A stretch of DNA of 64,000 nucleotides from Desertimonas sp963732335 (GTDB taxonomy: Bacteria > Actinomycetota > Acidimicrobiia > Acidimicrobiales > Ilumatobacteraceae): NCBI GenBank assembly GCA_963732335.1, contig CAVSZO010000041.1, positions 1 to 64,000 of the forward strand. Reading direction: 5' to 3'. Both the position numbers and the translations under genes were made by a program. Below are positions 8,721 to 16,570 of this stretch, piece by piece (the stretch's first letter is position 1; each line of letters starts with the position of its first letter). The notes under the pieces are model-generated. The model made no database searches, was not told the origin of the DNA, and was given only the letters and a program-made list of their open reading frames with translations.

Positions 8721-10163
8721 GTGCTCTCACTCGCTACCCCCACCGACGCCCACGGCAACCCGATCTCCGGTTCGCCGGTTGCCATCGAACGCTATGACGC
8801 GGCCATCGACCATCTGCTCGCCTATCGCGAAGAGCTCGTTGAAGCCACGACCTCGCTGGTGACCGACGAGCCCGGATTGGCGATGGGCCACGTCCTGGCT
8901 GCCTACCTGGCGCTGATGTCGACCGATGCGATCGACGTCGATGGCGCCCGCCAACTCGCCGCTCATCTCGACACCCTCGTGCTCAACGAGCGCGAGTCCG
9001 CCCATCGCGCCGCCCTCGGCGCATGGTCGTCGGGCGACTGGCACGGTGCGGCCCGCCGACTCGACGACCTACTCGTCCGCTGGCCCGCCGACATGCTCGG
9101 TCTTCAGATCGGTCACCAGCTCGACTTCTTTCTCGGCGACGCAGCCAATCTGCGTGACCGCGTCGGGCGCTCGCTGCTGGCCATCGACCCGACCCACCCC
9201 CACCACGCCTACGCACGAGGGATGTTCGCCTTCGGCCTGGAGGAGAGCGGCAACTATCCGTTGGCCGAGCACCACGGACTCGCGGCCCTCGACCGCAACC
9301 ACGACGACGTGTGGGCGACCCATGCCGTCGCCCACGTCTGCGAGATGCAGGGCCGTGTCGACGAGGGCATCAGCTTCCTCCAAAGCCGCCAGTCCGATTG
9401 GGGCGAGGGCAACCTGTTCACCGTCCACAACTGGTGGCACCTGGCGCTGTTCCTGCTCGAGGCGGGCGAGTTCGACGACGCGCTGGTCGTCTACGACCGG
9501 CACATTCACAACGAGCAGTCGGCCGGCGTACCGATCGAGATGCTCGACGCCAGCGCCTTGCTGTGGCGCCTGCACCTTGACGGAATCGACGTCGGCGGTC
9601 GCTTCGCAACACTCGCCGATGCCTGGACGACCCGCACGGCACACGACTCGTGGTACGTGTTCAACGACCTGCACGCGGTTATCGCGCTAGCCGGAGCCGG
9701 CCGACCCGACGACGCCCGAGCCGTCATCGATCGATTGGCAACCTTCGTCACAGTCAGCCCGCCGTCGTCAAACGTCCGCATGACCGCCGAAGTCGGCCTA
9801 CCCGCCTGCCGGGCCGTGCTCGCACACGTCGAGCACCGCCACACCGACGTCGTTGCCGAGCTGATGCCGATCCGCACGATCCTCGCCCGCTTCGGCGGTT
9901 CGCACGCCCAGCGTGACGCGCTGCAGCGCACAATCGTCGACTCCGCCATCCGCAGCGGCCAGCTGCAACTCGCCCGCAGCCTGATCGACGAACGACTCGC
10001 CGTTCGCGAAACCAGCGTCTGGTCGTGGCACCGCCGCAGACAGATGCTCAGCGCAGCGGGCGATGCCGGCGCCGCCGATGCGGCCGACGAGCGAGCAGTG
10101 GCACATGCCACCCGGTTCGCCGCCGCGGTCGACGGTTCCACGGCTCGATCCCTACCGGCGTGA
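8721..10163 (+). CDS. TPR-repeat protein of the TTC38-like type
   Basis: The 480-residue protein is almost all helical, with recurrent helix pairs such as ALGAWSSGDWHGAARRLDDL, ARGMFAFGLEESGNYPLAEH and HLALFLLEAGEFDDALVVYD. The order and motifs (HVCEMQGRVDEGISFLQ, FTVHNWWHLALFLLEAGEFDDAL) match the TTC38-like family, whose function is not established. No signal peptide or membrane segment is seen. The GTG start at 8721 follows AAAGGA. It lies 28 bases after the broken acetyltransferase and may be transcribed with it, probably under the AfsR-type regulator across the divergent gap. Confidence 0.78.
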   Translation: MLSLATPTDAHGNPISGSPVAIERYDAAIDHLLAYREELVEATTSLVTDEPGLAMGHVLAAYLALMSTDAIDVDGARQLAAHLDTLVLNERESAHRAALGAWSSGDWHGAARRLDDLLVRWPADMLGLQIGHQLDFFLGDAANLRDRVGRSLLAIDPTHPHHAYARGMFAFGLEESGNYPLAEHHGLAALDRNHDDVWATHAVAHVCEMQGRVDEGISFLQSRQSDWGEGNLFTVHNWWHLALFLLEAGEFDDALVVYDRHIHNEQSAGVPIEMLDASALLWRLHLDGIDVGGRFATLADAWTTRTAHDSWYVFNDLHAVIALAGAGRPDDARAVIDRLATFVTVSPPSSNVRMTAEVGLPACRAVLAHVEHRHTDVVAELMPIRTILARFGGSHAQRDALQRTIVDSAIRSGQLQLARSLIDERLAVRETSVWSWHRRRQMLSAAGDAGAADAADERAVAHATRFAAAVDGSTARSLPA

Positions 10164-10241
10164 TCGGGCCACTCATCATCATCCTGCGTCCCGGCGAACC
10201 CGCCACCATACCACCCCAACAGCAACAAGGAAACCACCACC

Positions 10242-10896
10242 ATGACCACCGAACCGATCCCCACTCCGACAGTCCACCCCGCAGCGGACTCGCCGAGCGG
10301 CCCTCCGGGCCGGCATCGGCGCCCTCGCCATGACGAGCGCTGCCGTCGCTGGCGTGTCGATCGCCTCGGCAGCCGACACCGGCGGCAACGACAGCGTCGA
10401 GACCATCGAAGTCGACATCGCCGAGGACGGCACACGGTTCGTCATCGACGACGCACCGGTGTTCGACGACGGCTTCCCCGCTCACGGCAACGCCTTCGTC
10501 ACCCAGGGGTACATCTACCCGGCCGGCACGCTCACCGACAGCAACGGCGTCAACCCCGACGGCACCCCCGAGTTCCCGGACGAGGTCATCGGCGAGTGGA
10601 GCTGCAGCGGCTACTTCATCGGCGAGGGCGCACACGCCACCGAGGGAGCGTGGGTCTTCACCACCCAGCTGTTCGCCTTCGGCGACGACGCCGAGACCGG
10701 CGCCGAGACCGTCGTCGTCACCGGCTACGAAGGCGCCGAGGTCGGCGCCATCGTCACCGGCGCGATCACCGGCGGCACCGGCGACTACGCCACCGCCAAC
10801 GGTGAAGCCGACCAGGAACTGCTCGGAATGAACAACCCCGACCTGCCGACGATGGGCATCAACAAGACCGTCGAGCTCAACATCGAGCGACGGTAA
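10242..10896 (+). pseudogene. Secreted allene-oxide-cyclase-like barrel protein, frame shift in the signal peptide
   Basis: A good site AAGGAA plus ATG at 10242 opens MTTEPIPTPTVHPAADSPSG, but that frame turns into an Arg-rich shadow. The next frame carries RRAALRAGIGALAMTSAAVA, a textbook basic n-region and hydrophobic core, then the mature domain (intact frame 10330-10896). That domain has VFDDGFPAHGNAFVTQGYIY, GEWSCSGYFIGEGAHATEGA and GAITGGTGDYATANGEADQE, the pattern of the allene oxide cyclase barrel-like family. A one-base insertion between about 10270 and 10300 explains it. Without the upstream part, the ATG at 10330 would lack both an RBS and the positive charges of the signal. The gene ends in a strong hairpin. 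Confidence 0.65.
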
Positions 10897-10905
10897 CGAC
10901 ACGCC

Positions 10906-10939
10906 GACGGGGGTGCCGGCCGATGCCGGCACCCCCGTC
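10906..10939 (+). terminator. Perfect 15-bp hairpin after the barrel-protein gene
   Basis: GACGGGGGTGCCGGC (10906-10920) and its exact complement (10925-10939) enclose a four-base loop. It begins nine bases after the stop codon. There is no clear T run, as is common for actinobacterial terminators. The following haloperoxidase-like gene has its own site, so the hairpin probably separates or attenuates the two. Confidence 0.7.
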
Positions 10940-10974
10940 CTGTGTCCCCAACAACACGCCGCAATGGAGGCGCC

Positions 10975-12357
10975 ATGACTCAACAACCCCGCCCACGACC
11001 CGACACGGGACGACTGCCCCGGCGTCAGCTCCTGCGTCTCGGCGCAGCCGCCGGCGGCGTCGCCCTGCTCGGCCCGCACAAGATCACCTCCGTCTTCGCT
11101 TCTCATGCCGCCGGCAGCTCAGCGGGCATCCATCCCCGGCCTGCCGAGCTCAGCGCCGACGTGCCCACTGCGTGGTTCTCATACGTCAGTGACCTGGTAC
11201 GGACAACACCTGGGTTCAGCCCACCGGTCACCGCTCGGGCCTACGGCTACGCCGGCGTCGCGCTGTACGAGGCGCTGGTGAGCGCCATGGCCGACCACCG
11301 CTCGCTCGCCCAACAGCTCAACGCTCTCGGCGAACACCTACCCGTAACAATCGACAATCCAGATCTCGACTGGCGGCTGGTCGCCAACGCCGCCCTCGCC
11401 GGATCGTTCCGTCAGTTGTTCCCCGCCGGACCGGTCACCGAGGCGATCGACGACTTCGAGCGCATGATCGCCGGCCCCACGACTCCATCGCAGCGAGACG
11501 TCGCCACCCGTTCACGGCGACACGGACAAACCGTCGCCGCGGCCGTGGCGGCGTGGGCTTCCGGCGATGGCGGACACGACGGCCACCTTCGCAACATCAC
11601 CGAGGACTACACGCCGCCTACGGGCGAAGGGTCGTGGGAGCCGACACCGCCGCGATACCTCGACCCGCTCCAGCCGAACTGGGGATCGAACCGAACGATG
11701 CTCCCCGCCATCGCCGAAGTAGCCGTGGCCGCTCCACCACTGCCCTACTCAACCGATCCGGCCTCAGCGTTCTACGCCGAGGCCGCCGAGGTGTACCACA
11801 CGGTCAACGCGTTGACACCGGAGCAGCTCGATATTGCCCGCTTCTGGTCCGACGACCCGGGAGCGACCGCAACACCTGCCGGACACTCGATGGCGATCCT
11901 CACCCAAGTGCTGACAGCCCGCGGCGCCAGCCTCGAACTCGCTGCCGAGGCCTACGCCAGGCTCGGCATCGCACTGTCCGACGCGTTCGTCTGCTGTTGG
12001 GCGACGAAGTACGAACACAACGTGCTCCGGCCGATCACGTATATCCGTGCCCATATCGATCCCAACTGGGGCGACCCTCTGCCCCTGACCACACCGCCGT
12101 TCCCGGAGTACACGTCTGGGCACTCGGTGCAGTCCGGAGCAGCCTCTCGGGTGCTCACCGGCATGTTCGGGGAGACCTCCTTCACCGACCGAAGCAGCGT
12201 CGCCGCCCGAGACTTCGCCACGTTCGACCAAGCCGCTGAAGAGGCCGCTATCTCCCGTCTCTACGGCGGCATCCACTACCGCCGAGCGATCGAGGAAGGG
12301 TTGCGCCAAGGTCGCATCCTCGGCGACGCCGTCAACGCCCTGCACACCAGAATCTGA
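10975..12357 (+). CDS. Tat-exported vanadium-dependent haloperoxidase/PAP2-like phosphatase
   Basis: The 460-residue protein begins with a twin-arginine leader (RLPRRQLLRLGAAAGGVALL). The C-terminal third carries the vanadate/phosphate pocket: KYEHNVLRPITYIRAH supplies the Lys and Arg of motif 1, FPEYTSGHSVQSGAA the SGH motif, and SRLYGGIHYRRAIEEG the final Arg and His. These are the residues of the PAP2/chloroperoxidase superfamily; long proteins of this type with a Tat signal are usually annotated as vanadium-dependent haloperoxidases. Substrate and whether vanadate is bound cannot be told from sequence. GGAGG lies five bases before the ATG at 10975. Confidence 0.85.
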   Translation: MTQQPRPRPDTGRLPRRQLLRLGAAAGGVALLGPHKITSVFASHAAGSSAGIHPRPAELSADVPTAWFSYVSDLVRTTPGFSPPVTARAYGYAGVALYEALVSAMADHRSLAQQLNALGEHLPVTIDNPDLDWRLVANAALAGSFRQLFPAGPVTEAIDDFERMIAGPTTPSQRDVATRSRRHGQTVAAAVAAWASGDGGHDGHLRNITEDYTPPTGEGSWEPTPPRYLDPLQPNWGSNRTMLPAIAEVAVAAPPLPYSTDPASAFYAEAAEVYHTVNALTPEQLDIARFWSDDPGATATPAGHSMAILTQVLTARGASLELAAEAYARLGIALSDAFVCCWATKYEHNVLRPITYIRAHIDPNWGDPLPLTTPPFPEYTSGHSVQSGAASRVLTGMFGETSFTDRSSVAARDFATFDQAAEEAAISRLYGGIHYRRAIEEGLRQGRILGDAVNALHTRI

Positions 12358-12435
12358 CGACCGAACGAGCGCTCGAGCGGTTGTCCCGAACTCACGGGCA
12401 TCGATGGGCCGGTCTCTGGCCGCGGCTCGTCGGTC

Positions 12436-12924
12436 TCACTCGCTGTAGACGACCTCGAACCGTTCGAACACGGTGGCCATCGTCGAGTCGAACTCGACGC
12501 CGATCGTTGGCAAGTAGCGCCGAAAGAAGTTCTCGTGGTCCTCGATCCACGTGGCCCGGGTGCGGTCGCCTTCGCCCTCGTCCCAAGCGAACGCGTCGTC
12601 GACCGATGACAACGGTCCGACCCGCACGTCGGTGGTGCGGAGAACGGCACGGGCGTTGCCTCGACCATCAGTTGCGACCGACAGTTGGCCTGGCCGCGGC
12701 GGTGACGCCTGGTCGATTTCGTAATCGGCGAGGGCGGCCGCAGTGGCCCGCTTGTGTCCGTGGACAACGAGCGCTATGAGCTCGTCGGCCAACTCCTGGC
12801 CGTCGCCGAACGGCTCGATCACCGACGGCAGCGGTGACCCCACAGCTACGGCGCCGCTCGCGATTGCCCGACTCCAAAACGCCTCGACCTGATCGAGGTC
12901 GATCGGCGGTAGTGGCAGGGACAT
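12436..12924 (-). CDS. ASCH-domain protein
   Basis: The 162-residue product has the ASCH pattern: an N-terminal helix (VEAFWSRAIA), then ELADELIALVVHGHKRATAA with the conserved Lys-Arg-Ala-Thr, a strand PGQLSVATDGRGNARAVLRT, and the end WIEDHENFFRRYLP. The ASCH fold resembles PUA and is thought to bind RNA or modified nucleotides. It is a stand-alone gene, convergent with the haloperoxidase-like gene (79 bases between stops). No signal peptide or membrane segment is seen. Confidence 0.83.
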   Translation of the reverse strand: MSLPLPPIDLDQVEAFWSRAIASGAVAVGSPLPSVIEPFGDGQELADELIALVVHGHKRATAAALADYEIDQASPPRPGQLSVATDGRGNARAVLRTTDVRVGPLSSVDDAFAWDEGEGDRTRATWIEDHENFFRRYLPTIGVEFDSTMATVFERFEVVYSE

Positions 12925-13560
12925 CCAAAGACTTTACGGTGCACGCCCGAACGACGCCGCCGAGCTGGACTTGGACAAGACCTGCCGGCATGGGCGCGCC
13001 GTCGCACCCGGCAGCACGCAGTCTGTGAGCATGTCGAATGTGACGCAGCGGCGTCATGTGCCACCCTGGTCGGCGGAACCGGTGCCGACTGCGACCAGGT
13101 TCCGCCGCCTGGGGTACGCGCCGGCACCGGTTCTCCACTCCGTGCGTCGACGGAGTACCTGTTGGTTCCCGTTGGCGCACCAGTCGAAGCCTCGACGCGA
13201 AACACCCCCCGCACCGTGCTGGGCGAGGGGTGTCCGCTCCGCCGCTGTTCGGTCTGCCCCCCGGCCTGCCTCGGGGGTTGGCGCAACATAGGCCGCGGCT
13301 CGCGGCACCGCAACCTGTTAAGTGACCGACGAGGCTTTGACCGCGCGCCAGGCCCGCGATACGACGAGGCGAACGCAAGGCCGAGCGCGCACCGAGCGCC
13401 GAATCGGTACGCCGTCAAGCGCGCATGCGAGCTCTCGTGCTTGCCGGAGTTGCTGGGCCTCCACCGGCACGTCTGGGACGATCATCAAGTCGCTCTGCCT
13501 CCGCACCTATGGTTGGATGGCGAGGATGTCGAGAGTGTCGACGGTGACGCAGGAGCGGTC
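12925..13560. other. 636-base stretch without a convincing gene
   Basis: Open frames exist on both strands but their translations are rich in Arg, Ser, Pro and Cys with no recognisable motif. A small stem (ACACCCC at 13202-13208 with GGGGTGT at 13227-13233) and a C-rich/G-rich stretch near 13255-13280 are the only structures noted. It contains the promoter region of the RibD-like gene at its right edge. Confidence 0.5.
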
Positions 13561-14118
13561 ATGGCGAAGTTGATCTACGCGTCGAACATGTCCCTCGACG
13601 GCTGGACCGAGGACGAACGCGGGGCCTTCGATTGGGCTCCGCCGGACGACGACGTCTTCGCGTTCATCACGAAGCTCATGCGGTCCGCAGGCACGTACCT
13701 CTACGGGCGGCGCATGTACGAGACGCTGGCCGTGTGGGAGACCGACTCCACCCGGGCCGCGCAGTCGGACCTCATGGCCGACTACGCGAGCGCATGGCAG
13801 GCGGCGGACAAGGTCGTCTACTCCTCGACCCTGACCGCGCCGCCCACCGCGAACACTCGGCTCGAACGCCACTTCGACCCCAACGTGGTAAACGAGCTGA
13901 AAGCTGCCGCCAGTGCGGATCTGTTGGTCGGTGGCCCGAACCTCGCAGCACAGGCTCTCGTCGCCGGGCTGGTCGACGAGTTGGCCCTGTTCGTCTGGCC
14001 GGTCGTCCTCGGTGGGCGCAACCCCGCATTGCCGACCGAGACGCGCGCCGATCTTGAGCTCATCGACGAACACCGATTCAGCAGCGGCGTCGTCCACCTC
14101 CGCTACCGCCTTCAGTAA
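13561..14118 (+). CDS. RibD C-terminal/dihydrofolate-reductase-like protein
   Basis: The 185-residue protein begins MAKLIYASNMSLDGWTED, the standard start of the RibD_C/DHFR-like family, followed by SAGTYLYGRRMYETLAVWE, a strand ADKVVYSSTL, the nucleotide-binding block ADLLVGGPNLAAQALVAGLV and the closing VWPVVLGGRNPALP. Members reduce flavin or pterin precursors with NADPH; many are orphan reductases. I use the ATG at 13561, with GGAG upstream; the frame stays open to 13162 but that extension is not protein-like. It lies just left of an integrative element. Confidence 0.88.
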   Translation: MAKLIYASNMSLDGWTEDERGAFDWAPPDDDVFAFITKLMRSAGTYLYGRRMYETLAVWETDSTRAAQSDLMADYASAWQAADKVVYSSTLTAPPTANTRLERHFDPNVVNELKAAASADLLVGGPNLAAQALVAGLVDELALFVWPVVLGGRNPALPTETRADLELIDEHRFSSGVVHLRYRLQ

Positions 14119-14149
14119 CGACGCAGGGAATCGCGCCCTCGCGGCCGCC

Positions 14150-14215
14150 GGCATCGAGGTCGAGGTCCGGCCAGGCCAGACCGAGGACCTCAGACACGCG
14201 CCAGCCCTGCACGAA
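14150..14215 (-). pseudogene. Remnant of a tyrosine integrase just outside attL
   Basis: Twenty-two codons read FVQGWRVSEVLGLAWPDLDL and onward, nearly the same as GLRVSEVLGLAWSDIDLEAG around the catalytic Arg of the intact integrase at 29013-30299. Nothing else of the enzyme remains. The fragment is on the same strand as that integrase and ends 10 bases from the left att copy. It is best read as a leftover of an earlier or tandem element at the same site. Confidence 0.6.
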
Positions 14216-14224
14216 ACACCAGCC

Positions 14225-14243
14225 AGCGGAACGGGAGGGATTC
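14225..14243 (+). repeat. attL: 19-bp copy of the tRNA-Ser(TGA) 3' end
   Basis: AGCGGAACGGGAGGGATTC is identical to 30469-30487, where it forms the acceptor stem and T-arm of tRNA-Ser(TGA). The match stops in the T-loop on the left copy. Confidence 0.72.
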
Positions 14244-14311
14244 CGCGTCAGGGCTCGAACCAGGCCCATACGCTGGCGATTTTGCCTCGGACGAGCGCCG
14301 TTACACAGCAA

Positions 14312-14323
14312 CGAGGACAGTAA
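14312..14323 (+). repeat. Arm-type integrase site candidate, left end
   Basis: CGAGGACAGTAA lies 69 bases inside attL. The same 12 bases occur twice in tandem at the right end, in the same orientation. With flanks, the shared string is 15 bases (14310-14324). Confidence 0.5.
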
Positions 14324-14343
14324 CCGCGCTCAGGCTCGCCCCA

Positions 14344-14721
14344 TCAGACATCGTGCAAGAGCGGCAGTCTTCTGACACGGATGCGATCGTCCGTGATGAC
14401 GACGACGGCACCCTCGCTGAGATCGTTAGCGAGGTCGTCCAGGTACCGGAGGATGATCTGCGCCTGATCCGACGCGCGGGGCAAGTGACGTGCACGGAAG
14501 AGGATCACCGAAGGTGAGCGAGCCCGTGCTACAGCGAGCAGCGCTCCGAAGTCGGTGTCGCCGGTGACGACCACTCGATGCTCGGCGTCAGCCAGAGCGA
14601 GCACGGCGTCATCGTCGGCCTGCTCCAAGCCCACGTCCAACGTATGCACCGCGTCATGACCCGCGTCGTTCAGCAGCTCGGCAAGCCGTGGCGACCGATT
14701 CTGATCGACGAGGAATCTCAC
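14344..14721 (-). CDS. DUF5615 PIN-like toxin of a DUF433/DUF5615 pair
   Basis: The 125-residue protein starts MRFLVDQNRSPRLAELLNDA, with the Asp of a PIN-like nuclease pocket near the N-terminus, then DVGLEQADDDAVLALADAEH and the second acidic block VVVTGDTDFGALLA. This is the DUF5615 (Mut7-C-like) PIN family, usually the toxin of type II systems and expected to cleave RNA. Its GTG start overlaps the stop of the DUF433 gene by four bases, so the two are translationally coupled with the antitoxin first. It is the first gene inside the left end of the element. Confidence 0.85.
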   Translation of the reverse strand: MRFLVDQNRSPRLAELLNDAGHDAVHTLDVGLEQADDDAVLALADAEHRVVVTGDTDFGALLAVARARSPSVILFRARHLPRASDQAQIILRYLDDLANDLSEGAVVVITDDRIRVRRLPLLHDV

Positions 14722-14942
14722 GCTGTCGGTTGAAGCGGGATCTCCCGATCAGCCACAGCGTCGGCGGCAAACCGCAACGCCGCAGCAACGTCCTCGAGCT
14801 CCAGGGGAGGCAGTTCGGCGATCACCTCGTCGGCCGTCATACCGTTGGCGATCATCCCGACAACGGTGGCCACCGGGATCCGTAACCCGCGGATGCATGG
14901 CACTCCGCCCATCTGCCGAGGGTTGACTGTGATCCGATCCAC
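14718..14942 (-). CDS. DUF433 antitoxin, likely leaderless
   Basis: The 74-residue product, DRITVNPRQMGGVPCIRGLR followed by IPVATVVGMIANGMTADEVIAELPPLELEDVAAALRFAAD, is a complete DUF433 helix-turn-helix protein. These partner DUF5615 PIN-like toxins and repress their own operon. The GTG at 14942 has no ribosome binding site; TACCCT (complement of 14950-14955) ends seven bases upstream, so transcription probably starts at the GTG itself. The palindrome over that box is a natural site for autorepression. Confidence 0.85.
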   Translation of the reverse strand: MDRITVNPRQMGGVPCIRGLRIPVATVVGMIANGMTADEVIAELPPLELEDVAAALRFAADAVADREIPLQPTA

Positions 14943-14949
14943 GTCTTAG

Positions 14950-14961
14950 AGGGTAGCTACC
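14950..14961 (-). promoter_or_regulatory. -10 element overlapped by palindrome GGTAGCTACC
   Basis: The 10-base perfect palindrome at 14952-14961 overlaps the -10 like TACCCT (read on the minus strand). The antitoxin GTG follows seven bases after the -10 element. This fits a leaderless, self-repressed toxin-antitoxin operon. Confidence 0.5.
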
Positions 14962-15068
14962 AGCGACGCGGCGGAAGCGAGGACGTTTGGGTCAACAACC
15001 AATTCGGCGAGCGTTGGCGACCAGCAATTGCGTCGTAGTGCGTGCCTACTTGACCAGGCCCACTGCGA

Positions 15069-15425
15069 TCACAACCAGTGGATCTGGTCGGTGAACTGCT
15101 CGGGTGCCGTGGCCAGGAAGGTGCCGAGCGCCTTGACGAGGTTCTCGGGGTACGCGGAGCTGCCCCGGTGGAAGCGTCGCGGTGAGGTGAAGATCACGCC
15201 GGCGTGATGCGTACCGGACTCAGCCCACTGGCGAACCAAGTGGTCGAAGTCCTTGACATTCTCGGTGACGAGGACGCGGTTGTCGATGGTGGCCAGAGAC
15301 AGAAGCTCGTCGTCCGCGGCGTCGCGGAGGTTCTGGTCGTCTGCGGCTGCGACGACGTCGTGGCCTTCGTCGCGGAGTCGTTCGGCGGCGTGGCGCGAGT
15401 GGTGAACGTCCAGCAGCAGCCTCAT
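15069..15425 (-). CDS. Second DUF5615 PIN-like toxin
   Basis: The 118-residue protein begins MRLLLDVHHSRHAAERLRDE, then DDQNLRDAADDELLSLATID and VLVTENVKDFDHLVRQWAES, again the acidic pocket of a PIN-like nuclease. The spacing of acidic residues is like the toxin 350 bases away, but the sequences are clearly different, so this is a separate system rather than a duplication. Its ATG overlaps the stop of the antitoxin gene by four bases (ATGA). Expected role: RNA cleavage when the antitoxin is lost. Confidence 0.82.
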   Translation of the reverse strand: MRLLLDVHHSRHAAERLRDEGHDVVAAADDQNLRDAADDELLSLATIDNRVLVTENVKDFDHLVRQWAESGTHHAGVIFTSPRRFHRGSSAYPENLVKALGTFLATAPEQFTDQIHWL

Positions 15426-15847
15426 CGCGCGAGCGCGTCACGCAGTCGGTTCCACGCCGCCTCAGCCTCATCCGCGGCGGCCCGGTTGGCGTCAAGCTCG
15501 CGGTCGATCTCGTCGGAATACTCCGCGTAGTACGCCAGCGCGGACTCGACATGGACGCGCGACCACCCGAACACCTCGACGGTCCGATCGACCCGTTCGG
15601 CAACCCGGATGTCTCCGCCGACCACGCCGTCGACAATCTCCCAGACGTCCGGCCCGCCAGCGACCGCGGCGCGGCGACCACTCGCCCCGTTGCGGAAAAC
15701 GATGTGGGGATGGCGCCGACTTCGCAGTCCCTCGTCGACGAGCTCCTCAATCAGTGCTGACGCGGAACGACGTTCCGCGTCAGCTTCCTGCTTGAGTCGC
15801 GTTGCCACATCGTGGCGACGGAAGCGGACTGACACAGGGTGAGCCAC
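15422..15847 (-). CDS. Antitoxin with N-terminal ribbon-helix-helix-like and C-terminal DUF433-like part
   Basis: From the GTG at 15847 the protein is 141 residues. AHPVSVRFRRHDVATRLKQE followed by ADAERRSASALIEELVDEGL reads like a ribbon-helix-helix DNA-binding unit. PDVWEIVDGVVGGDIRVAER and VEVFGWSRVHVESALAYYAE resemble the DUF433-type C-terminal domain found in antitoxins for DUF5615 toxins. The frame can be extended to an ATG at 15868, but those seven codons lie inside a perfect palindrome that looks like the operator and -10 region, so I prefer the GTG, which falls six bases after TACATT. It overlaps the toxin by four bases. Confidence 0.76.
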   Translation of the reverse strand: MAHPVSVRFRRHDVATRLKQEADAERRSASALIEELVDEGLRSRRHPHIVFRNGASGRRAAVAGGPDVWEIVDGVVGGDIRVAERVDRTVEVFGWSRVHVESALAYYAEYSDEIDRELDANRAAADEAEAAWNRLRDALAR

Positions 15848-15862
15848 GACTACAATGTAGTC
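15848..15862 (-). promoter_or_regulatory. Palindromic operator GACTACATTGTAGTC over the -10 region
   Basis: The 15 bases form perfect seven-base arms around one central base and contain TACATT as a possible -10 element. The antitoxin GTG begins directly after the palindrome. The layout repeats that of the first toxin-antitoxin locus. Confidence 0.55.
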
Positions 15863-16131
15863 ACTCAACGCCGCAAGCGAGCACTCGGTTCCGCTCGGTG
15901 GCGCTTCGGATCAACGGCGTAGCGGTTGGCCGCCGGGTCGCACAGTCATCTCGGCGGCAGCAGCGTCATCGCGTTGTCCGATCGACAGCGCTCGAGCTTG
16001 TCAAGGGGTTGGCGACGAAATTTCCCACGGACGCAACGCATCCAAATGTCACGAGATGTAACTGGATGACACGCAAAGCGACGCTTTGAACACCGCTCCC
16101 ACCGGCCTCCCTGCAAGCACCAAAAATCATG

Positions 16132-16156
16132 GGTGTAAGTACGTAGGTGTGAGTAC
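16132..16156 (+). repeat. Two 11-bp direct repeats GGTGTRAGTAC at the excisionase start
   Basis: GGTGTAAGTAC (16132-16142) and GGTGTGAGTAC (16146-16156) are spaced 14 bases apart. The second contains the GTG start of the excisionase-like gene. They may be binding sites for that protein or for a repressor of the element. Confidence 0.45.
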
Positions 16157-16361
16157 AACACCCGAGGGCGAGCCGTCGGTCCTCGCCGTACCGCCAGCCG
16201 AGGCGGCCCGGATGCTCAGCCTGTCGAGACCGATGATCTACAAGCTGATTCACTCCGGCGAGCTACGCACGGTCAACATCGGACGAACCCGACGGGTGCC
16301 GGTGAGCGAACTGGAACGGCTCATCGACGTCGATGGTCGCGACGGCCCCATCGCCAGTTGA
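16149..16361 (+). CDS. Excisionase/MerR-type helix-turn-helix protein
   Basis: The 70-residue product carries LAVPPAEAARMLSLSRPMIY then KLIHSGELRTVNIGRTRRVPVSELERLI. This is the compact helix-turn-helix plus wing of the 'excisionase family DNA-binding domain'. In elements like this it acts as the directionality factor for excision or as a regulator of integrase and transfer genes. I take the GTG at 16149, inside the second direct repeat; an earlier ATG at 16086 adds 21 residues with no family match. The relaxase region follows. Confidence 0.75.
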   Translation: MSTTPEGEPSVLAVPPAEAARMLSLSRPMIYKLIHSGELRTVNIGRTRRVPVSELERLIDVDGRDGPIAS

Positions 16362-16570
16362 CCGATGCACGACCCGGTCTGGGTGCGATGCCGCCGCACA
16401 GATCTGGCACGCGGGTGTCCCTCCACGGCGTGGTCCGCTGCCTTTAACGCGTCAATGGCACAGCGCGGCAGACCGCAGCGGAAGCAGCGGTCTCGCTTCG
16501 CCCCCCAGAGGACGATCGCGACCGGGACGATGTCGCGTTTCGCCTGCCTGGAGACGCTTTAGCCGTTGAC

